Position numbers and translations under genes: made by a program. A DNA stretch of 64,000 nucleotides from Amedibacillus dolichus DSM 3991 (GTDB taxonomy: Bacteria; Bacillota_I; Bacilli_A; Erysipelotrichales; Erysipelotrichaceae): assembly GCF_000154285.1 (NCBI RefSeq), contig NZ_DS483478.1, forward strand, positions 214,947-278,946. The letters are read 5' to 3'. Of this stretch, positions 35,401-43,607 are shown piece by piece. How positions within the stretch are numbered: position 1 is the stretch's first letter; each line of letters opens with the position of its first letter. The notes below the pieces were generated by a model that saw only the letters and a program-made list of their open reading frames with translations, searched no databases and had not been told where the DNA came from.

Positions 35401-37118
35401 CCAATGTCATTAAGTTAAGACATTTTTAAGAGAATTCCTATATTTTATAAAATATAGGGGTTCTTTTTTTCTAAATATGGTATTGACATAACCTTGATTT
35501 CGTGTGGCTAATAATGAATACTTTTTATATTCATTATTAGCCCTTTTTAGTAGGTGTATTTTTTAAGGAGGATCTCATTTATGTCAAATAAAAATACTAA
35601 AAATACCTACTATTCCCCAAAGTGGATTTCTTGTCGCTTAGACAATGTTATTGATTCTACAGTGGATTCAATCAAATGTTTTTGTGTCGATCAGACTTCT
35701 AATTTTACCAGAAGTCGGATCCTCACTCCTAAAACCCTTATTAAATTCATTCTTGGGTTGCAGGCTCATTCTTTATCAGGTGAAGTTTCTGATTATTTTA
35801 CTTCTTCCAATATTGATATTCCATCAATATCTGCTGTTTCTCAACGTCGTGATCTGTTATATCCTGAAATTTTTAAATCTATCAACAGAAGATTTCTTTC
35901 TTCTATTGATAATTTGTCTACATTGAATGGTTACTATATCCTTGCACAGGATGGTTCTGATATTAACCTGCCTTTTTGGCATGATGATACTCAAATTTCT
36001 TACGGTCAAGATTCTATTGTTTGCCAATATCATCTGAATGCCTTATATGACTGTATCAATCATGTATTTTGGGAATCAAGAATTGATCTTCCAACCAAAA
36101 AAAGTGAAAAAAGCGCACTGATTGATTTTATCAATCACCGCAATTATCCTGAGAATTCGATTATTACAGCTGACAGAGGCTATGAAAGTTATAATCTTAT
36201 AGCTCATTGTATTGAAAATAATCAAAAATTTGTATTTAGAGTTAAGGATATCGATACTAGAAGTGGGATTATGACATCTATATCTCTGCCTGATGAAACG
36301 TTTGATATTACTGTTACTCGTACCCTTACAAATCTCCAAACAAATGAAGTCAAGAAAAATGAAAACAATCAATTTGTATTTGTTCCTTCAACTTCTGTTT
36401 TTGATTATCTTGATGCCTGTAATCGTTTCTACAATCTCAGTTTTAGAATTGTAAGATTTAAAATAGCTGATGATAAATATGAAACATTGGTTACTAATCT
36501 TGATGAAAATGAATTTGGACTAAGTGATTTCAAAGATCTTTACCATCTTAGATGGAATGAAGAAACTGCATTCTATTATCTCAAACATGCAGTTGGTATG
36601 CTTTATTTCCATTGTAAAAAAAGACAGCATATACAGCAGGAAATATATGCATCAATTTTATTTTATAACTATGCAAATTTGATCATTCAAAATATAAAAA
36701 AGAAGATAAAGCTTAAAAAAACAAAGTATATATACAATATCAATGTAAGATCGGCATTAACCAATATAAGAAACTATTTTCGTAATCAAATAAAAGAATA
36801 CATCCTGATTAGAAACATAAAAAAATATCTGACCCCATCAAGGCCAGATAGAAACGTTCAACGTTCTATAAAACGACAATCACCAAAAGCGTTAAATAAT
36901 AGAACAAGTTGACAAAGTTATTCTAACATAATTTTTAGATATCGCAATTTTTTTCGAGCCTATTTCACAGGTTCTTTTAAAGTGCGTCAAAAATAAGATA
37001 AAAAGCTAAAATATCTAGGATAAAGCAAAAAGAACAGAACATAGAATCATGTCTGTCCTTAATTTAACATAAATAGAACTATCTTTTGTGCAATGTTACC
37101 TTAACTTAATGACATTGG
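35401..37118 (+). mobile_element. IS4-family insertion sequence, 1718 bp, intact
   Basis: Perfect 19-bp terminal inverted repeats: CCAATGTCATTAAGTTAAG at 35401-35419 and its complement at 37100-37118. Flanked by 8-bp direct repeats CATTAGTT. It carries one full transposase gene. Both ends and the reading frame are intact, suggesting a recent, possibly active copy. Confidence 0.92.
35581..36912 (+). CDS. IS4-family DDE transposase
   Basis: A 443-residue transposase starting at ATG 35581 behind AAGGAGGA. The DDE triad is visible: D in L-A-Q-D-G-S-D-I-N-L-P (about 130), D in I-T-A-D-R-G-Y-E (about 205), and E in the Y-H-L-R-W-N-E-E-T-A-F-Y-Y-L-K stretch (about 330), which is the Y-(2)-R-(3)-E-(6)-K signature of IS4 transposases. 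The C-terminus is basic. It uses AT-rich codons unlike the surrounding genes. Confidence 0.93.
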   Translation: MSNKNTKNTYYSPKWISCRLDNVIDSTVDSIKCFCVDQTSNFTRSRILTPKTLIKFILGLQAHSLSGEVSDYFTSSNIDIPSISAVSQRRDLLYPEIFKSINRRFLSSIDNLSTLNGYYILAQDGSDINLPFWHDDTQISYGQDSIVCQYHLNALYDCINHVFWESRIDLPTKKSEKSALIDFINHRNYPENSIITADRGYESYNLIAHCIENNQKFVFRVKDIDTRSGIMTSISLPDETFDITVTRTLTNLQTNEVKKNENNQFVFVPSTSVFDYLDACNRFYNLSFRIVRFKIADDKYETLVTNLDENEFGLSDFKDLYHLRWNEETAFYYLKHAVGMLYFHCKKRQHIQQEIYASILFYNYANLIIQNIKKKIKLKKTKYIYNINVRSALTNIRNYFRNQIKEYILIRNIKKYLTPSRPDRNVQRSIKRQSPKALNNRTS

Positions 37119-37126
37119 CATTAGTT
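37119..37126. repeat. Target site duplication, right copy (IS4-family element)
   Basis: CATTAGTT. It contains the stop codon (minus strand TAA, 37121-37123) of the thioesterase-like gene. Confidence 0.85.
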
Positions 37127-37516
37127 CATGGCCTTTTGTTTTGCTTTTGCTTCAAATTTTTCCTTTATTACTAGGAAACGATCGTGGGTTGCTTTCCCGA
37201 TGACATCTTTTTCGTCCTTTGCGACAATGCTAAAGGAAATCTTTTTGCGCTCTACGGCAGTAATGGTAGCGGTGCAAGTTACCTTCATACCGACAGGTGT
37301 TGCGGCATCGTGTGTGGAATTCATACAAATTCCTACGGTTGTTTCCCCTTCTTCCATAAAAGGTTCTAGGCATTTTACTGCTGTATTTTCCATAAAGGCA
37401 ATCATCATCGGAGTTGCGAAAACATCGACAACACCGCTTCCTACATGACTTGCCAACTGCTCCTTGGAAACGATCATTTCCTGTGTGAATGCACTGTTTA
37501 TTTTAATCTCTTTCAT
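37121..37516 (-). CDS. Hotdog-fold thioesterase, FlK (fluoroacetyl-CoA thioesterase)-like
   Basis: A 131-residue hotdog protein. ATG 37516 is chosen from AAGGAAGG upstream. The FlK-like catalytic pattern is visible: V-F-A-T-P-M-M-I-A-F-M-E-N-T-A near residue 32-46 (active-site Thr/Glu helix), S-T-H-D-A-A-T-P-V-G-M near 70, and H-D-R-F-x-V-I near the C-terminus. It hydrolyses an unknown acyl-CoA. Its last codon and stop were rebuilt by the IS target duplication, so it remains full length. Confidence 0.85.
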   Translation of the reverse strand: MKEIKINSAFTQEMIVSKEQLASHVGSGVVDVFATPMMIAFMENTAVKCLEPFMEEGETTVGICMNSTHDAATPVGMKVTCTATITAVERKKISFSIVAKDEKDVIGKATHDRFLVIKEKFEAKAKQKAMN

Positions 37517-37593
37517 AGACACCTTCCTTTATATTCACAATTATAGCATATCTTTTATTAGGAATGCCATACTAGGAGCAAGGAGGTTTTCAA

Positions 37594-38253
37594 ATGTTTG
37601 CTTATCAAGGGAAAAAGGCTTTTGAGGTGCGAAATATCCACCCGAGTGTTCAATATTATCAGCTGCTCGATCAACAGCTGCATGGCTGTGAGGGAGGCTT
37701 GAAGCAAGCGATGTGCTATATTCGTCAGGCGTTTATGATTCACAACCCGAAGTTTTCACACATGTATATGGAACTGGCGGTTATGTTGTTGTCGGATATG
37801 GAGGTTTTAAGTGATATGCTTCATCAGCTGCATGGAGTAGATGATCGTTATTATGATGAATCAAATGATGATACGCCGGCTTTTGAAATCATTGCGCCCT
37901 GTCATCAATCCACTGAAAAAGAAGAAGAAAAGCACCATGTTAATAATGATTTAACAGCCTGTGTCATGCGGGATATGGACTTTGAAAAAAAGCGGGTATT
38001 GCTTTATGAGAAGCTGTATCATACAGTAAAGGAAGATAAAGAAGCACAACGGGCATTTTCGTATTTACGTAAAAGGGGAGAGGAAGCGTATAAGGTACTG
38101 CAAAATATCTTAACGATTTTATCCACTCATCAAGAAGGAAAGGATTTTGGCTTAGGCGATAGTCATAATGCCTTTGATTTGGATACCGGCAATTATTTTG
38201 ATAAGCCGAATCCCTATTTTATCAATCCCGGTGATATAGAAAAAGAAGATTAG
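37594..38253 (+). CDS. CotJC/manganese catalase-like ferritin-fold protein, degenerate metal site
   Basis: A 219-residue protein with the architecture of CotJC spore-coat Mn-catalases: N-terminal Y-Q-G-K-K-x-F-E-V, a G-C-E-G-G-L-K-Q-A-M-x-Y-I-R-Q-A segment, a long helix, and R-A-F-S-Y-L-R-K-R-G-E-E-A-Y near 160. The E-E-F-x-H-x-E metal motif of true Mn-catalases appears degraded to S-D-M-E-V-L-S-D-M. The tail N-P-Y-F-I-N-P-G-D is coat-protein like. A structural spore role is more likely than catalase activity (inference). AAGGAGG precedes ATG 37594. Confidence 0.6.
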   Translation: MFAYQGKKAFEVRNIHPSVQYYQLLDQQLHGCEGGLKQAMCYIRQAFMIHNPKFSHMYMELAVMLLSDMEVLSDMLHQLHGVDDRYYDESNDDTPAFEIIAPCHQSTEKEEEKHHVNNDLTACVMRDMDFEKKRVLLYEKLYHTVKEDKEAQRAFSYLRKRGEEAYKVLQNILTILSTHQEGKDFGLGDSHNAFDLDTGNYFDKPNPYFINPGDIEKED

Positions 38254-38255
38254 TA

Positions 38256-38284
38256 TGCCACATTTTATGTTGAATGTGGCATTT
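38256..38284 (+). terminator. Terminator after the CotJC-like gene
   Basis: TGCCACATT-ttatgttg-AATGTGGCA followed by TTTTC. A TATAAT for the next gene follows immediately (about 38290). Confidence 0.75.
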
Positions 38285-38312
38285 TCTTGTTATAATGGTG
38301 CTAGGTGGTCGT

Positions 38313-39320
38313 GTGAGGAAACAAGTATTTTTAAGTAAAGAGGCTTTTTTGCGAAGCAAACGCTTAGGGAAGCGGAATATGCGGCTTTTGTTGGTTTTGC
38401 ATATTTTGTTTTTGATGACATATATGGCAAGTGGATTATATGCGATGAATAAACTGTTTCAAGAAGATTTTGTGTTGCGATATTGCTTCATGGCAGTAAT
38501 TGAGCTTATTTTATGGCTGCTTGCGGATATTATGGTATGGATTGCTTCTTCCAAAGGTCGCTTGGTTTATTTTGCGGTAAATATAATCAGTCTGTATGGG
38601 TGTTACTACCTTTGGCAAATCTTTCAATTTCCATTAGAAAATCTGTTGGATCAGAGCATTCGTCTGTTGTTCGTGCTTGCTTATTTTGGAAAAACCTTGC
38701 TTTTGTTTTGTTGCGGGCTACAATTTTATCAGGAGCCGATATGCTATGTATGGCAGCGATATGAAAGAAAGAGAGTTGATGCAGAGAAAGAAGATCAGTT
38801 GATGATTGATAAGCTGCTGAAGGCAAATGAGGAAGCACATCAAAAACGTCGATCGAATTATCGCATTGCGAAGCGGGCAATGAAAAACATGCGAATTTAT
38901 ACGATGCTGTTGGTAGCGGTAATTTACGGAGGTTTGTTGCTTTTCTATTTGGGTGGCTTTGTATGCAAGATGATTTTTCAAGACGATGTGTTGGCAATGG
39001 ATTATGCTCAGCGTTTTGTTTTGCTAACTTCTTTGTTTAGTGCGCTTATATGGTCGCTGCCAACGATTTTGTTGTTTTTAAATCATGCATTCGCTAGGCT
39101 AAGTGTTGTCGTTGTGTGGGGCTTGCAGGCTTTCTATTATATGAAAGAAGCCACATCGGTTGTACAGGTCATACAGCATGAGCATTATAGTTGGCTTTGC
39201 TTGTTGGTTATTGTGCTTTTTGAGAGTGTACGCATTGGTTGCTTGTGGAGGCTTACGCATACGCTTTGGAAAGATCCGTTTTTAAAGGTGTATTGGAAAT
39301 TGAAAAAAGCTGAAGGATAA
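38313..39320 (+). CDS. Polytopic membrane protein of unknown function
   Basis: About 335 residues from GTG 38313, which lies just after AGGTGG and downstream of a TATAAT. Upstream in-frame starts would fall inside the promoter. Seven to eight hydrophobic helices in two groups (about 25-150 and 200-315) are separated by a basic cytosolic coiled segment (about 165-195, rich in K/R/E). No recognised family. It precedes deoC by about 10 bases and may be co-transcribed with it. Confidence 0.65.
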   Translation: MRKQVFLSKEAFLRSKRLGKRNMRLLLVLHILFLMTYMASGLYAMNKLFQEDFVLRYCFMAVIELILWLLADIMVWIASSKGRLVYFAVNIISLYGCYYLWQIFQFPLENLLDQSIRLLFVLAYFGKTLLLFCCGLQFYQEPICYVWQRYERKRVDAEKEDQLMIDKLLKANEEAHQKRRSNYRIAKRAMKNMRIYTMLLVAVIYGGLLLFYLGGFVCKMIFQDDVLAMDYAQRFVLLTSLFSALIWSLPTILLFLNHAFARLSVVVVWGLQAFYYMKEATSVVQVIQHEHYSWLCLLVIVLFESVRIGCLWRLTHTLWKDPFLKVYWKLKKAEG

Positions 39321-39331
39321 GGAGGGTGTTT

Positions 39332-39973
39332 ATGGAATTAAATAAATATATTGATCATACCAATTTAAAACCGACCGCAACATGCGAGGATATTTTTAAG
39401 CTTTGTATGGAAGCTAAGGAGTATGGCTTTGCCAGTGTTTGCGTTAATAGCTATTGGGTTCGCTATTGCAGTGAATTGCTAAAGGATAGTGATGTTGCGG
39501 TATGCACGGTCGTCGGGTTTCCGTTAGGTGCGATGAGCACCAAAGCTAAGACGGTGGAGGCAATAGGGGCTGTCAAAGATGGTGCAGATGAAATTGATAT
39601 GGTTATGAATATCGGTGAGCTGAAGGCAGGAAATGATGAAGCGGTGCTTGCAGATCTTGTGGCTGTTATTGGAGCGGTGCAAGGAACCTGTGTGAAGGTT
39701 ATTCTTGAAACCTGCTTGTTGGATAAAGAGGAGATCCGGCGAGCATGCAGCCTATGTGTAGAGGCGAAAGCATCGTATGTAAAAACCTCTACCGGATTCA
39801 GTGTGCGTGGAGCGACAAAGGAAGATGTTGCGTATATGAAGGAGTGCGTTAAAGGTAAGTGCAAGGTGAAGGCAGCCGGGGGTATTCGCAGCCATGCGGA
39901 TATGATGGAAATGCTTGAGGCGGGTGCTGATCGTATTGGAACTAGTGCGGGGGTAAAGTTGATCAATAACTAG
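39332..39973 (+). CDS. deoC: Deoxyribose-phosphate aldolase
   Basis: Class I aldolase splitting 2-deoxyribose-5-phosphate into glyceraldehyde-3-phosphate and acetaldehyde in nucleoside catabolism. Catalytic Schiff-base lysine in S-Y-V-K-T-S-T-G-F near residue 150, proton-relay lysine in V-K-A-A-G-G-I-R near 180, and D-H-T-N-L near residue 8. ATG 39332 follows AAGGAGGG. The 213-residue length is normal. No other deoxynucleoside genes are nearby. Confidence 0.95.
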   Translation: MELNKYIDHTNLKPTATCEDIFKLCMEAKEYGFASVCVNSYWVRYCSELLKDSDVAVCTVVGFPLGAMSTKAKTVEAIGAVKDGADEIDMVMNIGELKAGNDEAVLADLVAVIGAVQGTCVKVILETCLLDKEEIRRACSLCVEAKASYVKTSTGFSVRGATKEDVAYMKECVKGKCKVKAAGGIRSHADMMEMLEAGADRIGTSAGVKLINN

Positions 39974-40005
39974 ATAGCTTAGGGGCTATTGAAAGACTTA
40001 TAGAA

Positions 40006-40056
40006 TAGGGTTGTCGATTCGATGATATCGTAAAAGTTGTAGGCAATCCTTTTTTA
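40006..40056 (+). terminator. Probable terminator of deoC
   Basis: AGGGTTGTC...GGCAATCCT imperfect stem with a smaller inner hairpin, then TTTTTT. Confidence 0.5.
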
Positions 40057-40148
40057 TGCTTTTTGAATTATGGTTTAGTGGAATTTTTCATTGGAAAAGG
40101 AAGAAATACAAAAAAATGATAAATTTATAAAAAAAATTAAAATAATGC

Positions 40149-40177
40149 TTGCCAAGAAAAAGAAACCGTGATATTAT
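40149..40177 (+). promoter_or_regulatory. Promoter of tRNA-Asp/tRNA-Gly
   Basis: TTGCCA, 17-bp spacer, TATTAT. Confidence 0.75.
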
Positions 40178-40226
40178 ATACAAGCACTAAGGGAAACGAA
40201 CGGTGCAAAATAAAAATAGAATATTT

Positions 40227-40302
40227 GGTCCAGTGGTGTAGTGGTTAACATGCCTCCCTGTCACGGAGGAGATCGTGGGTTCGAGTCCCATCTGGACCGC
40301 CA
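40227..40302 (+). tRNA. tRNA-Asp(GTC)
   Basis: Complete cloverleaf, anticodon loop CTGTCAC (GTC), T loop GGTTCGAGTCC, encoded CCA. Confidence 0.95.
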
Positions 40303-40309
40303 TTTTTTT

Positions 40310-40383
40310 GCAGATGTAGTTCAATGGTAGAACACAGCCTTGCCAAGGCTGATACGGGGGTTCGATTCCCCTCATCTGCTCCA
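40310..40383 (+). tRNA. tRNA-Gly(GCC)
   Basis: Complete cloverleaf with GCAGATG/CATCTGC acceptor stem, anticodon loop TTGCCAA (GCC), encoded CCA. Seven bases after tRNA-Asp. Confidence 0.95.
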
Positions 40384-40392
40384 TTTTTATAT

Positions 40393-40421
40393 TTAGCCCT
40401 GAAATAAGGGCTTTTTTTATT
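40393..40421 (+). terminator. Terminator of tRNA-Asp/Gly unit
   Basis: AGCCCT-gaaata-AGGGCT followed by TTTTTTT. Confidence 0.85.
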
Positions 40422-40496
40422 TATTTTCAGATTTGGTGTAAATCCTTATATAAATATACAGAGTACCTTGTGTTGCAGCGGATATATTGTAAGGCT

Positions 40497-40952
40497 TTAG
40501 CTTGTATAGATAGTAAAGCAAGCATACCATATTTGATCCTTTCGCAGAATATCAAGACGAATCATATTCTCACTTCTCCAATCATGTGTCATATCAGTGT
40601 CTATTAAGGTGGCACAAATGGTATTCTTGTTTGCTGCTCTGCCTAGTTTCATTGTTAATAGGTTTTCACTGATAAAAAAGGTGGAAAAGACAAAGCTTGT
40701 GCAGCGATTGTATTGAAAGCTTTTCTTGTGAAGTTCTGCACGATATTTTTTTAAAGCAAGGCGATAGAGGTAATGACGATTTTTGTGCTGTATGCTAGTT
40801 GGGAATTGGAAGGAATTATATTGAATATTTCCGCTTCGATGCATGAAATCGACCATAGCCTTTAAGTATTGTTGATAATCTTCTATATAAGCGATTAGTG
40901 CATTATATTCGCTTTCTTTTAATTCTAGTTGAATCTTCTTTGTGTAGTACAT
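40497..40952 (-). CDS. Hypothetical protein with TnpB-like N-terminal features
   Basis: A 151-residue protein behind GGAGGTG at ATG 40952. The first 30 residues (K-K-I-Q-L-E-L-K-E-S-E-Y-N-A-L) and the end (L-T-M-K-L-G-R..., I-R-L-D-I-L-R-K-D-Q-I-W-Y-A-C-F-T-I) recall the start and the beta-rich wedge domain of TnpB/IS605-type proteins, which typically read K-W-Y-x-S-F there. The RuvC and zinc-ribbon parts are absent, and no IS ends are visible. It could be a domesticated fragment or an unrelated protein; confidence in the similarity is low. Confidence 0.5.
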   Translation of the reverse strand: MYYTKKIQLELKESEYNALIAYIEDYQQYLKAMVDFMHRSGNIQYNSFQFPTSIQHKNRHYLYRLALKKYRAELHKKSFQYNRCTSFVFSTFFISENLLTMKLGRAANKNTICATLIDTDMTHDWRSENMIRLDILRKDQIWYACFTIYTS

Positions 40953-41046
40953 AAAAACACCTCCATAAAGTAATACGATGGAAGTGTAATAAAAAAGACA
41001 TTTTTAAATATAAAAACATCGCAATCTGCGATGTTTGTTTGTTTTA

Positions 41047-41137
41047 TGGCGGAGTAGGAGAGATTTGAACTCTCGCGCCAGTTTCCCGACCTATACCCTT
41101 AGCAGGGGCACCTCTTCAGCCTCTTGAGTACTACTCC
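41047..41137 (-). tRNA. tRNA-Ser(GCT)
   Basis: Long-variable-arm tRNA with GGAGTAG/CTACTCC acceptor stem, anticodon loop CTGCTAA (GCT), T loop AGTTCAAATCT, encoded CCA. Confidence 0.93.
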
Positions 41138-41331
41138 AAATCTGAATATGTTTATGCAATGCTATGCATTGCTTTAAAAGTATAGCATAAACAAATTTAA
41201 AAGTCTAGTAGTTTTTTTGGAAGAAGAAAGATATGTGTATGCGTATTTTTTACCGTGAGGTATTTTTAAAGGTTGCTGGTAATTTCTTGGGTTCTATGAT
41301 ACGATTTTTTTATAAAGAAGGGGTGAAAGTT

Positions 41332-41952
41332 ATGCGACAAGCACTTATTTTTGATGTTGATGGTACACTTTGGGATACAACCTATCAACTTCCTTTATTA
41401 TATAATGAAATGTTCAAAAAACTGGGATTTACAGAGAAATGCATTGATCGTAAAACAGTTATGGGATTTATGGGATATACAGAGGAAGAAATTGCGGCAA
41501 TCATTTTCCCGAATCTTGAACATGAGGAACGTATGAAATATCTTGATATGATTACTCAAGAGGAGTGCCGTTATTTATTAACGCAGCCCGGTAAACTATA
41601 TCCTGATGTAAAGGAGGTGTTGGACTATCTGCATCGTAAATATGAATTGTATATTGTATCGAATTGCCAAAAGGGGTATGTCGAAACTTTATATGCAGCT
41701 CATGGTTTAGAAAATTATTTTTGTGATTTTGAATGCAGTGGTCGAACCGGTCTTTCAAAAGGCGATAACATACGTTTCATCATGGAACGCAATCAATTAC
41801 AAACGGCGGTTTATATCGGAGATACGTTGAAGGATAAGGAGGCTTGTGATTATGCTGGAATCCCTTTTGTTTATGCGGCTTATGGCTTTGGTAAAGTAGA
41901 GGAATATGCGTATAAAATTGATGCCTTTAAGGATTTGATGGAGCTTTTCTGA
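41332..41952 (+). CDS. HAD-family phosphatase (phosphoglycolate phosphatase-like)
   Basis: About 206 residues from ATG 41332 behind AAGGGGTG; the frame is open further upstream without a site. Motif I F-D-V-D-G-T-L-W-D-T near residue 6, a helical cap, motif II I-V-S-N-C near 110, motif III lysine in G-L-S-K-G-D-N, and motif IV Y-I-G-D-T-L-K-D near 160. It is of the Gph/PgmB-like subclass. Monocistronic; the substrate is unknown. Confidence 0.9.
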   Translation: MRQALIFDVDGTLWDTTYQLPLLYNEMFKKLGFTEKCIDRKTVMGFMGYTEEEIAAIIFPNLEHEERMKYLDMITQEECRYLLTQPGKLYPDVKEVLDYLHRKYELYIVSNCQKGYVETLYAAHGLENYFCDFECSGRTGLSKGDNIRFIMERNQLQTAVYIGDTLKDKEACDYAGIPFVYAAYGFGKVEEYAYKIDAFKDLMELF

Positions 41953-42007
41953 TTTGACATGTGCTAAGAAAACATGATAAATTTATAGTTACGAAAGCGA
42001 GGGCGCT

Positions 42008-42757
42008 ATGAATATAGAAAAAGATAATGTTACAGAAACAAAGATTGAAGGAAAGAGTGAGCGGTGCGTAGAAAAGGGAAAACCATCTTTTTCGGCACTT
42101 AAGGAAAAGGTTTTACGTTTATCGGAGGGTGTAAAAAAAGATAGTGATAAAGCAATCGTGGAAAATGCTTCTGAACCGATTTATGAAACGATCAAACGCC
42201 GCAAGCTGTTTTTTGTATCGGATATGGACGAGGAAGCGGAGTATCTGCATGAAATGTCGCTGCAGGGCTATCACTTTATAAAAAAGAAGGGTATGTGCTA
42301 TTACTTCCGACAGGGAGAGCCTATCAACTATTACTATCACTTAGGATATTATGAAAAGGATAAGCGCGATGGCGGACGCTATTTGGATAATTATGTTGCG
42401 GCCGGTTGGGAAGATGTTTATCATGAAAAAGGGGAGTTTGACGGAATTTGGCATTATTTTCGTGTGGAAATGCCAACAGGAGAGGCTCAGCCTAATATTT
42501 TCAGTGATAAGGTTTCACGCTTGGAGCTGTATAATCGACTGTTGAGCAGTTGGCGCTCACTTTTGGCATTAGATGTAATTTGTTTTATTATGGGTATTTT
42601 CTTTTATTTGTTCATTGTCGGACACCCTTCGGATTTGTTGGGAATGTTTACGATGATTTGTACCTTTCTATTTGTTATGTCGATTTTGATTTTTATTATT
42701 TATTATCGTGCCTATCGAAAAATCAATCATAAACGCACAGAATTGGAAAACTTCTAA
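42008..42757 (+). CDS. DUF2812 membrane protein
   Basis: A 249-residue protein. A charged N-terminal region (1-60) is followed by the DUF2812 core (about 62-165): R-R-K-L-F-F-V-S-D-M-D-E-E-A-E-Y-L-H-E-M-S-L-Q-G-Y-H-F, Y-Y-Y-H-L-G-Y-Y, and A-A-G-W-E-D-V-Y. Two membrane helices follow (about 185-207 and 212-235). In Firmicutes DUF2812 proteins are often encoded beside PadR regulators, but none is present here. GAGGGCGCT precedes ATG 42008. Confidence 0.85.
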   Translation: MNIEKDNVTETKIEGKSERCVEKGKPSFSALKEKVLRLSEGVKKDSDKAIVENASEPIYETIKRRKLFFVSDMDEEAEYLHEMSLQGYHFIKKKGMCYYFRQGEPINYYYHLGYYEKDKRDGGRYLDNYVAAGWEDVYHEKGEFDGIWHYFRVEMPTGEAQPNIFSDKVSRLELYNRLLSSWRSLLALDVICFIMGIFFYLFIVGHPSDLLGMFTMICTFLFVMSILIFIIYYRAYRKINHKRTELENF

Positions 42758-42774
42758 GAAAATCAATATTTTGC

Positions 42775-42803
42775 TTGCGTGAATGATGCATCTATGGTAA
42801 AAT
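42775..42803 (+). promoter_or_regulatory. Promoter of tRNA-Val
   Basis: TTGCGT, 17-bp spacer, TAAAAT. Confidence 0.6.
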
Positions 42804-42815
42804 CATAGACGCAAT

Positions 42816-42891
42816 GGAGGTTTAGCTCAGTTGGGAGAGCATCTGCCTTACAAGCAGAGGGTCAGCGGTTCGAGCCCGTTAACCTCCACCA
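42816..42891 (+). tRNA. tRNA-Val(TAC)
   Basis: Complete cloverleaf with GGAGGTT/AACCTCC acceptor stem, anticodon loop CTTACAA (TAC), encoded CCA. Confidence 0.95.
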
Positions 42892-42903
42892 TGAAGCTTT
42901 TGA

Positions 42904-42930
42904 AACCTATCAAAGATAGGTTTTTTTCTT
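42904..42930 (+). terminator. Terminator of tRNA-Val
   Basis: AACCTATC-aaa-GATAGGTT followed by TTTTT. Confidence 0.85.
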
Positions 42931-42940
42931 AGAATACTAC

Positions 42941-42970
42941 TTGTGTATCAAGACAGAAAAGTGGTATAAT
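42941..42970 (+). promoter_or_regulatory. Promoter of tRNA-Thr(CGT)
   Basis: TTGTGT, 18-bp spacer, TATAAT. Confidence 0.65.
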
Positions 42971-42993
42971 ACATTCGCTTAGAAATATGATAT

Positions 42994-43069
42994 GCCGACG
43001 TAGCACAGTTGGTAGTGCAACGCACTCGTAACGCGTAGGTCGTAGGTTCAAGTCCTATCGTCGGCACCA
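42994..43069 (+). tRNA. tRNA-Thr(CGT)
   Basis: Complete cloverleaf with GCCGACG/CGTCGGC acceptor stem, anticodon loop CTCGTAA (CGT), encoded CCA. Its 3' flank and terminator resemble those of the tRNA-Thr(GGT) at 60501. Confidence 0.94.
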
Positions 43070-43079
43070 TATTGTGAAT

Positions 43080-43108
43080 TGGCCTTTGTTTAAAGGCTTT
43101 TTTTTATG
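43080..43108 (+). terminator. Terminator of tRNA-Thr(CGT)
   Basis: GCCTTT-gttt-AAAGGC followed by TTTTTTT. Confidence 0.85.
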
Positions 43109-43244
43109 CTCATTTTTTAATTTGGTGTAAAGCTGTGCTGGACTATAAGTTGCTCAACTTAGTTTATGAGCGAAAGTGTAGAGTTGAAGTGATAAGCAAT
43201 ACGTGCGATAATATATACAAATCGTTTTGGTTCGAGGTGAAAGC

Positions 43245-43487
43245 ATGACGAAGGGTATACTAAGAAAATTTATCGGAAGTTGCTTATTTTCTGTTTTGTT
43301 ATGCTTTTGGATCAATATGATTCTAAGCTTTTTGGTTGTTGATGGGATAAGTATCGTTTATATAAATCATATTTATTTTTATGAGGTCGCTATGCTTGCC
43401 TCATTTTTTATAACAAATTTCGCAATGATGCATGCTAGACGAATAACGATGAAAAAAGTGCTTTTATCGGTAATCGGGAAACTGTGA
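43245..43487 (+). CDS. Small two-helix membrane protein, unknown
   Basis: An 80-residue protein; ATG 43245 follows GAGGTGA. Two hydrophobic helices (about 10-30 and 42-60) and a basic C-terminus. No family recognised. It is placed between tRNA-Thr and a DedA-like gene without clear operon partners. The ribosome site is the main support for it being real. Confidence 0.5.
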   Translation: MTKGILRKFIGSCLFSVLLCFWINMILSFLVVDGISIVYINHIYFYEVAMLASFFITNFAMMHARRITMKKVLLSVIGKL

Positions 43488-43607
43488 AAATTACCTTTCT
43501 AAATGATCTGCATACCGGCTATTTTTGATTAGCGATGTGGAGTGAAATTGTTTTCTTGCAAATAAAGCTTTGAGAAGGGCATACTATAATAGGGGTGATT
43601 GGTACTT

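Noticed and set aside
40187..40384. Minus-strand open frame covering tRNA-Asp and tRNA-Gly
   Set aside because: It is the antisense of two perfect tRNA genes; such frames are a known annotation artefact.
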